Positions 36,569 through 45,624 of a stretch of 64,000 nucleotides of DNA are shown one piece after another. Source of the stretch: Bradyrhizobium elkanii USDA 76 (lineage in GTDB: Bacteria; Pseudomonadota; Alphaproteobacteria; Rhizobiales; Xanthobacteraceae); assembly GCF_023278185.1 (NCBI RefSeq), contig NZ_CP066356.1, positions 1,480,001 through 1,544,000 of the forward strand, read 5' to 3'. How positions within the stretch are numbered: the first letter of the stretch is position 1; every line of letters starts with the position of its first letter. The notes below the pieces were generated by a model. It saw only the letters and a program-made list of their open reading frames with translations, had not been told where the DNA came from and searched no databases. A program made the translations under genes and the position numbers.

Positions 36569-36612
36569 TCGGTTACTCTTTGAGCAAGCTACCGCTTGCG
36601 CCTACGCCTACC

Positions 36613-36756
36613 CTGTCGTCCCTGCCTAGTGCGCAGTTGCGCACGGAGCAGGGACCCATAACCACCGGCTTTCGTTATTGCACGAAAGCCGTCGACCGGC
36701 TTCTTTCAAGACGACCGCCGCGGCGTATGGGTCCCTGCTTTCGCAGGGACGACAAA
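36613..36756. repeat. dispersed repeat, family C
   Basis: Starts TGTCGTCCCTGCCTAGTGCG, has GGGACCCATAACCACC, a hairpin GGCTTTCGTTATTGCACGAAAGCC, and ends GGCGTATGGGTCCCTGCTTT...GGGACGAC. The ends are inverted copies of each other. A copy in opposite orientation is at 42607-42734. It lies inside the ABC operon between binding protein and permease genes, where it could set relative expression. Confidence 0.75.
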
Positions 36757-36788
36757 GCATACGCTCGCGGCGACCATCATCGTTGATG

Positions 36789-38189
36789 TTACCCCGCGAC
36801 CTGCTTGATGCGGGCGATCAGTTCGTCGACGGCCTTGTCCACCGGCACCTTCTCGCTGACGACGCGGTTCATGGCCTTGGCCCAGACGTTCTCGTTGTTC
36901 AGGATGGTGAACTTCCAGTTCTTGGTAAAGTCGAACGGCGCTGTGCCGCCGGTGAACTGATTGTAGACCGCCTTGCGATGCCGGTCAGCCTGCCAGAACG
37001 GGCTCGCCTGGCTTGCCTTGGTCACCGGGAACCAGCGGCCGAGCGCGCCCTCGATGTAGGGGCGGACATTCTCTTCCTGTAGCAGGAATGCGATGAACTG
37101 CTTGCCTTCCGCCTTGTTCCTGGCGTTGGCGAAGATCAACCCGGTCTTGACGTCGGAGCGGTAGCGGATCGTCGATCCGTCCGGCGCCTTCGGGAAGGAC
37201 GCGGTGATGATGTCCTGCTCATAGGCCTGCTTGCCGGCGGCGCGCTGCGCGTCGGTCAGCGCCGGGTTGGTGGAATCCTCGAACCACTTCGCCGCGATCG
37301 AGATCGTGAAGTTGTGGGTCATCACGATCGTCTTGTTGTGGAAGGCGACGTTGTTGTCCGGATCCTTCCAGGTCGTGGAGGAGGGCGGCGAGCAGGCCTT
37401 GATGTAGGTGTCGGTGTAGTCCTTCAGCGCGTGAATCAACCCGTCGCGCACCTTGGGATCGTCGACCAAGAGCTTGCCGTCGTCGTCGACCAGCTTGACG
37501 TGATAGGCGTCCATGAAGGTGTAGAACGACTGGAACGAGTCGGTGGATTCCACGCCCATCGGCTGGCCGACGCCGTAGATGCGCTGGCCGGTCGCCTTGC
37601 GGACCGCCGGCTGCACCTTGTCGCACCAGAACGACCAGTAATCCTCCCACTTGGTCGGGATGTCGGCGGCCTTGAAGCCGGCCTTCTCGAGCATGTCGCC
37701 CCAGATCTGGACGTGCATGCTCTGCTGCTTCAGCGGGAAGCCGTAATAGGCCTTCTTCTTGGCGACGTCATTGTAGAGCAGCGCCGTCTCCAGCGTGTTC
37801 GGCGCGAACGCGTCCTTCATAGGCAGCAGGATGTCGGAGAGATCCTCGAGCTTGCCCTCATAGGCCCATTTGCCCTGCGCCTGCACGTCGTAGGAGTCGG
37901 AATAGGCGACGTCGGGCACGGTACCGGAATCGAGCGCGGCGACCGTCTTCGGAATCATGTCCTGGATCGCGTATTGCGACAGTTCGACCTTGATGCCGGT
38001 CTTGGCTTCGAATTTCTTGATCGTCTCGAGCAGCGCGTCGTCTTCGGATTTGTAAAATCCCTTGCCCCACCAGACGGTGATCGTCTTGCCCTGGGCCAGA
38101 GCGGGTGCAGTTGCGGCGAACAGGCCGACCGCGGCGACCGCAATTGATAGCGCACCGATAACCTTGGATCTCACGTTGTTCTCCCTCAT
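36789..38189 (-). CDS. carbohydrate ABC transporter substrate-binding protein
   Basis: 466 aa. The signal peptide (about 1-33, SIAVAAVGLFAATAPALAQG) is followed by a family 1 periplasmic binding fold beginning KTITVWWGKGFYKSEDDAL. Further segments DSGTVPDVAYSDSYDVQAQGKW and MTHNFTISIAAKWFEDS fit CUT1 sugar-type binding proteins. It captures an unknown solute in the periplasm for the two permeases downstream. The operon lacks an ATPase gene, so a shared or distant ATPase is needed. Confidence 0.88.
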   Translation of the reverse strand: MRENNVRSKVIGALSIAVAAVGLFAATAPALAQGKTITVWWGKGFYKSEDDALLETIKKFEAKTGIKVELSQYAIQDMIPKTVAALDSGTVPDVAYSDSYDVQAQGKWAYEGKLEDLSDILLPMKDAFAPNTLETALLYNDVAKKKAYYGFPLKQQSMHVQIWGDMLEKAGFKAADIPTKWEDYWSFWCDKVQPAVRKATGQRIYGVGQPMGVESTDSFQSFYTFMDAYHVKLVDDDGKLLVDDPKVRDGLIHALKDYTDTYIKACSPPSSTTWKDPDNNVAFHNKTIVMTHNFTISIAAKWFEDSTNPALTDAQRAAGKQAYEQDIITASFPKAPDGSTIRYRSDVKTGLIFANARNKAEGKQFIAFLLQEENVRPYIEGALGRWFPVTKASQASPFWQADRHRKAVYNQFTGGTAPFDFTKNWKFTILNNENVWAKAMNRVVSEKVPVDKAVDELIARIKQVAG

Positions 38190-38334
38190 GAGGCCGGCTT
38201 TTTAACCGGTTGGAGAAAACACTAGCGCATGCCCGTGACCCGATAAAGATGTCGCGCCGCCGACTTGCGTAGGGGTTTGCGGCGAGCGCGTGGATCGGTC
38301 CCGGTGCATTGATGCGCAAAGTGAATGGATTCGA

Positions 38335-40311
38335 TCAGTTCGACTTCGCATTCTCGGCCGACGCCGCCGGTGCGCCGCCGGGCGCGCCTGCCGCGGCATC
38401 GGGCGCCACCGCGGGCCGCGCGGCGCCGCCGGTGAAGCGCTCGATCACCGAGCGCACCGCGTCGCGGGTCTTGCGATCCTTCACCGCATCGAGCAGCGGG
38501 GCGGAGGCCGGCGAGCGGCGGATCAGGCTTTCCGGATCGGGGAAGATCAGCGGATCGTCCCACGGCCCCTGGATCACGAAGGGCAGATCGAAACCGTTGC
38601 CGCCAGCCGATGCCGAGGTCAGGCTGGCGACGCCCTTGAGATCGTATTCGCGCGACGGCACCGAGGCCGTGCCGGTCAGCGTGATCTTCGCCGTGGGGCT
38701 TTCGACATGAATGTCGTCGGCGGTCGCGACGCCGTCGGCGAATTTCACCGAGATGCTGAGATTGTCGTAGGGCGTCGAGCCGGAGCGGAAATTGCCGCCG
38801 CCGGACAGCGGCCGCTTCTCCAGCCGCTTCAACAGCTGCTCGACATTGAAGCCCGCGATCGCGCCGTCATGCCCGTTCAGCGTCGCGGTACCGTCGAGCG
38901 ACGACGCGAGCCCGAACGGGCTCGAGCCCGAGGCCGTCAGAGAGACGTTGAGATTGCCGCGGCCGGACAGCTTGTTGATGCCGAACAATTCGCTGGCGCA
39001 GGCCTGCAAATCGACATCGGTGAACTGGAATTGCGCCCTGACGTCGGCGACAGCATCCGAGCGCGCGATCGCGAACGAGCCCTTGGCGATGCCGCCATAC
39101 ATCTGCGCCTCGCCGACGCTGAGCGCCAGCGCGCCGCCGCGCAGATTGGCGCCGAATGCGGTGCGGCCGAGCTTGGACGGGCCGACCGTCACCTTGGCCG
39201 CCGACAGGCGCATGTCGAGATCGGTCGACGACAGCGAGGACAGGTCGAACAGCTGCCTGTTCCAGTCGCGCTGGCCGCTGGCCAGCAGGCGGAACGTCGA
39301 GATGTAAGGCGTGAAATCGAGATTGCCGGCGGCAAGCGTCGCCTGCAGCGTCTGCCGGCCGTTATTGGCGTAGGTCATCACGCCCTCGGCGACGTTGCCG
39401 TCGAGCTCGACATTGACATTGGTGAGCGCGACCGAGCCGCCGACCACATTGGCGCGAGCCTTCAGCGCGAAGCGGCCGAAGCCGCCACCGCCGCCGGGCG
39501 GGGCCTGGCCCATCCAGCGCAACGCGTTGCGCAGCGACGGTGAGTCCATGGTGGCGACGCCTTCCATCATCAGGCTGGTGCGGTTGGCGACGGTTCCGTC
39601 GAAAGCAACCTTCAGCGGCGCGCTGGCGAGCCGTGCCTTCAGGCCGGAGCGGTCGCCCGACAACAGCGCGACGAAGTCGCTGGCGCTGATCGAGCCGTCG
39701 ACGCGTTCGCCGCGCCAGTCGAACTGGCCAGTTGCGGCAAAGGAACGCGAGATCGAGGGCCAGGCCAGCGACAGGTCGATATCGCCGAGCTGTTCGGAGA
39801 TGTTGTTGGTGCCATCCTGGTAGTTCAGCTCGCCGTCCTGGATCCGGATTTCGGAGAACGACACCTGGTTCTCGGCGCCGGGCGTCATCGCCTTGGCGAT
39901 GGTCTCGACGAACGGCGTCCAGTTGCTCTCGCCGGCGCCGTCGCGGACCACATGGATATGCGGACGGAGCATCATGACGTCGGCAATCTCGAACCGCCGC
40001 AGCAACAGCGGCAGCAGGCGCAGATTGGCGGTCAGCACGTCGACCTGGAGGGCGGGACCGATGGTATCGGCGCCCTTCAGCCCGACATTATGAAAGGAGA
40101 CGTAGCTGCCCGGAAAAACCGAGACGTCGATCGGGCCGTTGACGACGAGCTCGAGCCCGGTCACGGCGCGGATCTGCGCCTCCACCGCGCGCTGCAGCGC
40201 GTCCCGGTTGAGGAACCACGACGTTCCGACCAGCCCGACCAGCGCCAGGCCGAAAAGCGCCGCGATCGGCATCCCCAGGCGCTTAATTCCTTGGGCCATC
40301 GTCAATGACAT
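38335..40311 (-). CDS. AsmA-family protein
   Basis: 658 aa from ATG at 40311; a longer frame begins at 40386 but is not conserved-looking. One N-terminal transmembrane helix (about 13-33, MPIAALFGLALVGLVGTSWF) is followed by the AsmA domain starting LQRAVEAQIRAVTGLELVVNGPIDVSVFPG. The long remainder is beta-rich repeats, and the C-terminal AsmA part (NLNVSLTASGSSPFGLASSLDG) is present. AsmA-like proteins take part in outer-membrane lipid or protein homeostasis, acting in the periplasm from an inner-membrane anchor. The last ~60 residues are Ala/Pro-rich. Confidence 0.88.
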   Translation of the reverse strand: MSLTMAQGIKRLGMPIAALFGLALVGLVGTSWFLNRDALQRAVEAQIRAVTGLELVVNGPIDVSVFPGSYVSFHNVGLKGADTIGPALQVDVLTANLRLLPLLLRRFEIADVMMLRPHIHVVRDGAGESNWTPFVETIAKAMTPGAENQVSFSEIRIQDGELNYQDGTNNISEQLGDIDLSLAWPSISRSFAATGQFDWRGERVDGSISASDFVALLSGDRSGLKARLASAPLKVAFDGTVANRTSLMMEGVATMDSPSLRNALRWMGQAPPGGGGGFGRFALKARANVVGGSVALTNVNVELDGNVAEGVMTYANNGRQTLQATLAAGNLDFTPYISTFRLLASGQRDWNRQLFDLSSLSSTDLDMRLSAAKVTVGPSKLGRTAFGANLRGGALALSVGEAQMYGGIAKGSFAIARSDAVADVRAQFQFTDVDLQACASELFGINKLSGRGNLNVSLTASGSSPFGLASSLDGTATLNGHDGAIAGFNVEQLLKRLEKRPLSGGGNFRSGSTPYDNLSISVKFADGVATADDIHVESPTAKITLTGTASVPSREYDLKGVASLTSASAGGNGFDLPFVIQGPWDDPLIFPDPESLIRRSPASAPLLDAVKDRKTRDAVRSVIERFTGGAARPAVAPDAAAGAPGGAPAASAENAKSN

Positions 40312-40543
40312 ATCCGGGTCGGGTTGAATTTTGTCGGGTCGTCGTCGAACACAGCGGGCTCTCGCCGGAGGCCCCTGCCAACCCACGCAACTTGAAGGGT
40401 TTTCTTGTCGCTTTCAAGGCCATGTTGCTGCCGCGGGCCGCCGCCCGTCGCCCCACCGGGCCGTGATTGACGCATTGCGAAGATTTCGCCTAATAATCCG
40501 CTTTGCCACAGCCGTTCCGCGCCCTCCATCAGGTATCCGCTGC

Positions 40544-41251
40544 ATGAACAAAGTTTATCCCGACGCCAAATCGGCACTCGATGGTCTCCTCAAGGACGGC
40601 ATGATGATCATGTCGGGCGGCTTCGGCCTCTGCGGCATCGCCGAGACCCTGTCCGACGCGATCCGCGAGTCCGGCGTCAAGGGCCTCACCGTCGTCTCCA
40701 ACAATGCCGGCGTCGACGGCATCGGCCTCAGCCGGCTGCTGGAGACCCGCCAGATCAAGAAGATGATCTCGTCCTATGTCGGCGAGAACAAGCTGTTCGC
40801 CCAGCAATACCTCGCCGGCGAGCTCGAGCTCGAGTTCAACCCGCAGGGCACGTTGGCCGAGCGCATCCGCGCCGGCGGCGCCGGAATCCCGGCCTTCTAC
40901 ACCAAGACCGGCGTCGGCACGCTGATCGCCGAGGGCAAGGAAGTGAAGGAATTCGACGGCGAGAAGTACATCATGGAGCGCGGCCTGTTCGCCGACGTCG
41001 CCATCGTCCATGCCTGGAAGGGCGATACCGCCGGCAACCTGGTCTACCGCAAGACCGCGCGCAACTTTAACCCGATGATGGCGACCGCCGCGAAGGTCAC
41101 CGTCGCCGAGGTCGAGCACCTGGTGCCGGCCGGCGAGATCGATCCGGACCACATCCACACCCCCGGCATCTTCGTCAAACGCATCGTCGAAGTCGGGACC
41201 GGCAAGAAGCGGATCGAGTTCCGCAACACCCGTCCGCGGCCCGCCGCCTAA
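40544..41251 (+). CDS. scoA: 3-oxoacid CoA-transferase subunit A
   Basis: 235 aa from ATG at 40544. CoA-transferase family I subunit A, with the Gly-rich CoA-binding segment MIMSGGFGLCGIAETL near the N-terminus and GFGAGIPAFYTKTGVGT-like sequence (GGAGIPAFYTKTGVGTLIAE). With subunit B it moves CoA from succinyl-CoA to acetoacetate in ketone-body/PHB-derived acetoacetate use. The subunit B gene follows after 24 bp with an AGGAG ribosome site. Confidence 0.94.
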   Translation: MNKVYPDAKSALDGLLKDGMMIMSGGFGLCGIAETLSDAIRESGVKGLTVVSNNAGVDGIGLSRLLETRQIKKMISSYVGENKLFAQQYLAGELELEFNPQGTLAERIRAGGAGIPAFYTKTGVGTLIAEGKEVKEFDGEKYIMERGLFADVAIVHAWKGDTAGNLVYRKTARNFNPMMATAAKVTVAEVEHLVPAGEIDPDHIHTPGIFVKRIVEVGTGKKRIEFRNTRPRPAA

Positions 41252-41275
41252 AACCCATTTCTTCAGGAGAGCCAC

Positions 41276-41926
41276 ATGGCCTGGACCCGTGAACAGATGG
41301 CCGCCCGCGCCGCCAAGGAATTGCGCGACGGCTATTACGTCAATCTCGGCATCGGCATCCCGACGCTGGTCTCGAACTACATCCCCGACGGCATCGACGT
41401 CAGCCTGCAGAGCGAGAACGGCATGCTCGGCATGGGCCCGTTCCCCTATGAGGACGAGGTCGACGCGGACCTGATCAACGCCGGCAAGCAGACCGTGAGC
41501 GAACTGCCCTCGACCAGCTATTTCTCGTCGGCTGATTCCTTCGGCATGGTGCGCGGCGGCCATATCGATCTGTCGATCCTCGGCGCTATGCAGGTGGCGC
41601 AGAACGGCGACCTCGCCAACTGGATGATCCCCGGCAAGATGGTGAAGGGCATGGGCGGCGCCATGGACCTCGTCGCCGGCGTCAAGCGCGTCGTGGTCGT
41701 GATGGAGCATTCCGCCAAGGACGGCCCGAAGCTGCTCAAGCAGTGCAACCTGCCGCTGACCGGCGAGCGCGTGGTCGACATGGTCGTCACGGATTTGGCG
41801 GTGTTCACCATCGACAAGCACGGCAAGGACGGCATGGCGCTGATCGAGCTTGCCGACGGCGTCACGCTCGACGAGGTCAAGGCCAAGACCGAGGCCGAAT
41901 TCCGCGTCGCGCTGAAGAACACCTGA
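41276..41926 (+). CDS. scoB: 3-oxoacid CoA-transferase subunit B
   Basis: 216 aa. It has the catalytic Glu in [15 protein letters not shown] (about 42-56) that forms the CoA thioester, and [13 protein letters not shown] upstream. The C-terminus [26 protein letters not shown] is typical. It forms the alpha2beta2 enzyme with ScoA. It is followed by the acetyltransferase gene after a single base, so all three may be co-transcribed. The link to PHB turnover fits the presence of phasin genes elsewhere in the window. Confidence 0.94.
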   Translation: MAWTREQMAARAAKELRDGYYVNLGIGIPTLVSNYIPDGIDVSLQSENGMLGMGPFPYEDEVDADLINAGKQTVSELPSTSYFSSADSFGMVRGGHIDLSILGAMQVAQNGDLANWMIPGKMVKGMGGAMDLVAGVKRVVVVMEHSAKDGPKLLKQCNLPLTGERVVDMVVTDLAVFTIDKHGKDGMALIELADGVTLDEVKAKTEAEFRVALKNT

Positions 41927-41927
41927 G

Positions 41928-42572
41928 ATGATCGGCGCGGGACGATCCTCGATCCGTCCCGCACGATCCGACGACGCCGGCTTCATCGCCCGCATCGTCC
42001 TGGCCGCGCAGCGCGGCCCGTTGCCGCGCGGCTGGTTCGACATCGCGCTCGACCGGGGCGAGGCGGAATGCCTGGCGTTCATGACGCGACTCGCGGTGGC
42101 GCGGGTGCGGTCATGGTATCACGTCGCCCATTTCCTGGTCGCTGAAGTCGATGGCGTGCCGGCCGCCGCGCTGTGCGCGATGCCGGCATCCGGAACCGTG
42201 GTCGCGGCACGTGCGGCGATCGAGGAAGTCGCAGCAGAAACCGGCATGGATGCCGATGCCATCGTCGCGCGCGGCGGCTATGCCCGTAACTGCTGGGTGC
42301 AAGGCGGCGAGGGCGACTGGCTGATCGAGCATGTCGCCCGACAAGCGTCCCATCGCAGCGGCGGCCTGGTGCAGGACTTGATCCGCCGCGCACTCGCCGA
42401 CGGCAAGGCGGCCGGTTACACGCAGGCATCGATCTCGTTCCTGATCGGCAACGACGCCGCCGAACGCTGCTACGCCAGGGCCGGCTTCGCCATCGCCGAA
42501 GAGAAGCGCGACGCCGCCTTCGAAGCGCTGACCGGCGCGCCGGGCTTTCGCAGATTTGCGCGGGCGATGTGA
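41928..42572 (+). CDS. GNAT-family N-acetyltransferase
   Basis: 214 aa. The N-terminus SSIRPARSDDAGFIARIVLAA is the first strand and helix of the GNAT fold. The acetyl-CoA-binding region is near 135-165 (GGLVQDLIRRALADGKAAGY), and the C-terminal ISFLIGNDAAERCYARAGF is the last strand-helix of the domain. The middle part is longer than usual. The acceptor is unknown. It begins 1 bp after the scoB stop, and the genes are probably translated in one transcript. Confidence 0.85.
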   Translation: MIGAGRSSIRPARSDDAGFIARIVLAAQRGPLPRGWFDIALDRGEAECLAFMTRLAVARVRSWYHVAHFLVAEVDGVPAAALCAMPASGTVVAARAAIEEVAAETGMDADAIVARGGYARNCWVQGGEGDWLIEHVARQASHRSGGLVQDLIRRALADGKAAGYTQASISFLIGNDAAERCYARAGFAIAEEKRDAAFEALTGAPGFRRFARAM

Positions 42573-42931
42573 GTGGGGCGCACGGCGACCGGCCCGCATA
42601 TACATCTGTCGTCCCGGCGAAGGCCGGGACCCATACGCCGCGGCGGATGTTGCAGGCGGGACTCGTCGTTGCAATCGCGCATGACAATTCGCATCGGTGG
42701 TTATGGGTCCCCCCGGCCTTCGCCGGGACGACAGTGAGTGCGCGGCACGGTTTGTGAGTCATACGCCCGCATTCTCGCGACATGGCTTGTCCGAGTTGAC
42801 AGGTTTTGCTGAGTTGCCCGTCGGGCAGCCACACAGCGCGGCACATTCGGCGCCCGTCGCCCTCGCCGGCTTGTCCGGTCGTCCATGCAATGGCAGAATT
42901 GCGCCATAATGTGCAAAATCGGACACGGGCC
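42573..42931. other. intergenic with a family C repeat
   Basis: 359 bp between the acetyltransferase stop and the GlxA-type regulator start. Positions 42607-42734 are the repeat listed separately. The rest should contain the regulator promoter, of which I see no clear elements. Confidence 0.5.
42607..42734. repeat. dispersed repeat, family C (inverted relative to the copy at 36613)
   Basis: Starts TGTCGTCCCGGCGAAGGCCG with GGGACCCATACGCCGCGGCG, and ends CATCGGTGGTTATGGGTCCC then GGCCTTCGCCGGGACGACA. The two ends form hairpins and are inverted copies of each other. Confidence 0.75.
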
Positions 42932-43939
42932 ATGCCACTCATCCGGATCTGGGTCTATGACGGTATCCTCGCTTCGGGCGTGGCGGGGATTGTCGACGTG
43001 TTCACCGCCGCCAATTCGGTGACGGCGCGGCGGCCGCGACGTCGCAGCGACATGCCTTCACAGCTGCGGTGGCGCGTCGAATCATTGAATGGCCGGCCGG
43101 TCCAGACGGCGTCAGGCCAGGTCATCGGCGTCGATGGACCGATCGGCGCGCGGTCTTCGGCAGACGCGGTGGTGATCCCGGGACCGTTCGTCGGCGATAT
43201 CGAACGTTTCTTCGCGCGGCTCGATACCGTCGAGCCGCTGCTCGCGGCGCTGCGGCGGCAGCATGAGCGCGGCACCCTGCTCGCGTCCTATTGCACCGGC
43301 AGCTTCATTCTCGCCGAGGCCGGCCTGCTCGACGGCAGGGTTGCGACCACCCATTGGGCGAAGGGACGGACATTCGCGATGCGCTATCCGGCGGTCGATC
43401 TGCGCGTTGCCGAGATCCTCACCGAGCAGAACCGGATTGTCTGCTCGGGCGCGGTGACCACCTCGCTCAATCTCGCGCTTCGGCTGGTCGAGAAGTTCGC
43501 CGGTGCCGATGTCGCCGCCGAGACCGGCAAGCTGATGCTGATCGACAGCAATCGCATCTCGCAGGCGTCCTATGTCAGCCGCACGTCCGACACGCAGCAC
43601 TCCGACGCGCTGGTGGCGCGGGCGCAGAGCCTGATGGAGAAGTCGCTGCAACGGGGCTTCAGCCTTGCCAGGCTGGCCCGCGACCTTTCGGTCAGCGAGC
43701 GCACCCTGAACCGACGCTTCAAGCTGGCGGTCGGCGAGGCGCCCTTGCAATATCTGCAGGCGCTGCGGGTGGATGTCGCCAAGCGCCTGATCGAAACCAC
43801 GCGGCTGAAGCTCGACGCGGTCAGCGGGCGCGTCGGCTACAACGATCTGTCGACCTTCCGTCGTCTGTTCAAGCGCGAAACCGGGCTTTCGCCCCGCGAA
43901 TACCAGCGTCGGTTCGTGCGCAGGGCCCCCGCTAGCTGA
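42932..43939 (+). CDS. GlxA-type transcriptional regulator (DJ-1/PfpI + AraC HTH)
   Basis: 335 aa from ATG at 42932 (MPLIRIWVYDGI...), chosen because the longer frame adds a non-conserved basic stretch. Residues about 5-190 are a DJ-1/PfpI-like domain with the nucleophile-elbow-like LASYCTGSFILAEAGLLDGR. The C-terminal ~100 residues carry two AraC helix-turn-helix motifs (FSLARLARDLSVSERTLNRRF and VSGRVGYNDLSTFRRLFKRE). Such regulators sense small molecules, often amines. It lies just upstream of the tautomerase-nitrilase pair and may control them. Confidence 0.9.
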   Translation: MPLIRIWVYDGILASGVAGIVDVFTAANSVTARRPRRRSDMPSQLRWRVESLNGRPVQTASGQVIGVDGPIGARSSADAVVIPGPFVGDIERFFARLDTVEPLLAALRRQHERGTLLASYCTGSFILAEAGLLDGRVATTHWAKGRTFAMRYPAVDLRVAEILTEQNRIVCSGAVTTSLNLALRLVEKFAGADVAAETGKLMLIDSNRISQASYVSRTSDTQHSDALVARAQSLMEKSLQRGFSLARLARDLSVSERTLNRRFKLAVGEAPLQYLQALRVDVAKRLIETTRLKLDAVSGRVGYNDLSTFRRLFKRETGLSPREYQRRFVRRAPAS

Positions 43940-44042
43940 GAAGGCCGTGTCCGAATTTGCCCTGAGAATGGCGATACTGCCACTGCTGCAGGGAGCACGC
44001 CGCGCATAGACCTCGTCCTGTCAACAACAGGAGGTCGCCTCA

Positions 44043-44570
44043 ATGCCGATGATCGACGTGACAATTCCCGAAGGAGCCCTGAAGCCGGACGCGGAAGCGC
44101 GGCTCATCAAGGAGCTCGGCGATATCCTGATCGGCCACGAGGGGTTCGATCCGGCGAACAAGGTTGCGCAAGGCGTCACCGTTGTGTTCCTGCATCGGCC
44201 GGCCGCCGTTTATGTGGCGGGCCAGCCATCGCCATCGCCACGATTTCGCATCGTCCCGACGGTCCCCGAAGGGCAGTACACCGAAGCCTCGCGCGCGGCC
44301 TTGGTGAAGGACGTCACCGACGCGGTGGTGCGCGCCGCCGGCGGTTCGTTCGACGATGTGGCGCCGCAGGTATGGGTGTTTCCGACCGAGATCCCCGACG
44401 GCCAGTGGGGCAGCCGTGGCGTCATTCGTCCGCTGCCGGACATCCAGGCCTTCATCGCCGGCGAGCACGAGCGCAAGGTCGGCGAGGCGCGTCTGGCGCG
44501 ACGGCGGCGCGTCAAGGCGCTGGAGCTGCTTGCGGGCGCGCTCGACGCTGTCCGCAAGGGCGTCGACTGA
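44043..44570 (+). CDS. tautomerase-superfamily protein
   Basis: 175 aa. After Met removal the N-terminus would be Pro (PMIDVTIPEGAL), the catalytic base of 4-oxalocrotonate tautomerase-type enzymes. The protein is more than twice the 62-aa 4-OT size, as in two-domain members, and a second beta-alpha-beta unit (PQVWVFPTEIPDGQWGSRG) follows. It probably tautomerises or dehalogenates a 2-oxo or hydroxyacrylate intermediate. An AGGAGG ribosome site precedes the start. It lies 12 bp upstream of the nitrilase gene and is probably read with it. Confidence 0.78.
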   Translation: MPMIDVTIPEGALKPDAEARLIKELGDILIGHEGFDPANKVAQGVTVVFLHRPAAVYVAGQPSPSPRFRIVPTVPEGQYTEASRAALVKDVTDAVVRAAGGSFDDVAPQVWVFPTEIPDGQWGSRGVIRPLPDIQAFIAGEHERKVGEARLARRRRVKALELLAGALDAVRKGVD

Positions 44571-44582
44571 CGCGGCACAGCC

Positions 44583-45566
44583 ATGACATCCGACACGCAT
44601 TTCAGGCTCGCGGCGGTCCAGGCCGCCGCGGTGCCATTCGATCGCGACGCCTCGCTGGAGAAGGCCTGCCGCCTGATCGGCGAGGCCGGCGCCATGGGCG
44701 CGACGATCGCCGCCTTCGGCGAGACCTGGCTGCCCGGCTATCCCTTCTTCTGTCACGCGCCGACCGGGCCGAGCACGTTTCGCGCGATGGCCGAATATCT
44801 CGACAACGCGGTCGAGATTCCCTCGCCCACGACCGATCGGCTCTGCGCCGCCGCCGAGGCCGCGGGACTGGATGTCGTGATCGGCGTCGCCGAACGTGAT
44901 GCCGTGACCAAGGGCACGGTCTACTGCACGCTGCTGTTCATCGGCCGCGAGGGACGGCTGCTCGGCCGCCATCGCAAGCTGAAGCCCACCTTCAACGAGC
45001 GCTCGGTGTGGGCCGATGGCGATGCGGCGGGCCTGCGCGTGCATGAGCGGCCCTATGGCCGGATCAGCGGCCTCAATTGCTGGGAGCACAACACGATGCT
45101 GCCCGGCTATGCGCTGGCCGCGCAGGGAACGCAGATCCACGTCGCGGCGTGGCCGGGGCGGGAGCCTGCGGTGGCGCCACCGTCGCCGACGCCGCTCTGG
45201 CCGCGGCAGTTGTTGCTGTCGCGCGCGTTCGCCTCGCAAGCCGGCTGCTACGTCATCGCGGTCGGCGGCATGCGCTCGCACGAAATCACGCCGGAACGTT
45301 ACCGCGAACTCTCGACGATCGAGTACGGCGGTGACAGCGTCATCATCGATCCGCGCGGCGAGGTCATCGCGGGTCCGGCGCAGGGCGAGACCATCCTGAT
45401 CGCGGACGGATCGCGGGAGGCCGTGCTCGCCGCCAAGGCGCTGTGCGATATCGGCGGCCATTATTCGCGCCCCGACCTGCTGCGGCTGATCGTCGACCGC
45501 AATCCGCAGGAGCGGGTCATCGATTGCGGCTTCGCCGGGCGTGTCACGCCGGAGATGTGGGAGTGA
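44583..45566 (+). CDS. nitrilase (carbon-nitrogen hydrolase)
   Basis: 327 aa with the full Glu-Lys-Cys triad of the superfamily: Glu in AAFGETWLPGYP (near residue 47), Lys in HRKLKPTFNERSVW (near 132), and Cys in GLNCWEHNTMLPGY (near 163). The CWE sequence after the Cys is the mark of true nitrilases, which turn nitriles into carboxylic acids and ammonia. Length is normal for aliphatic/aryl nitrilases. The context (tautomerase before; MFS transporter, aldehyde dehydrogenase and GntR convergent after) suggests a catabolic cluster. The substrate is unknown. Confidence 0.92.
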   Translation: MTSDTHFRLAAVQAAAVPFDRDASLEKACRLIGEAGAMGATIAAFGETWLPGYPFFCHAPTGPSTFRAMAEYLDNAVEIPSPTTDRLCAAAEAAGLDVVIGVAERDAVTKGTVYCTLLFIGREGRLLGRHRKLKPTFNERSVWADGDAAGLRVHERPYGRISGLNCWEHNTMLPGYALAAQGTQIHVAAWPGREPAVAPPSPTPLWPRQLLLSRAFASQAGCYVIAVGGMRSHEITPERYRELSTIEYGGDSVIIDPRGEVIAGPAQGETILIADGSREAVLAAKALCDIGGHYSRPDLLRLIVDRNPQERVIDCGFAGRVTPEMWE

Positions 45567-45571
45567 CGCGA

Positions 45572-45592
45572 CGGCGCGGGTAACCCGCGCCG
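45572..45592. terminator. hairpin between convergent genes
   Basis: Perfect 9-bp arms CGGCGCGGG / CCCGCGCCG with a TAA loop, between the nitrilase and MFS stops. No T-run follows on either side, so efficiency is uncertain, but the position fits a shared terminator. Confidence 0.5.
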
Positions 45593-45624
45593 CCAAAGCC
45601 TGTCGCGAGAAAGGTCGCTCCGTG

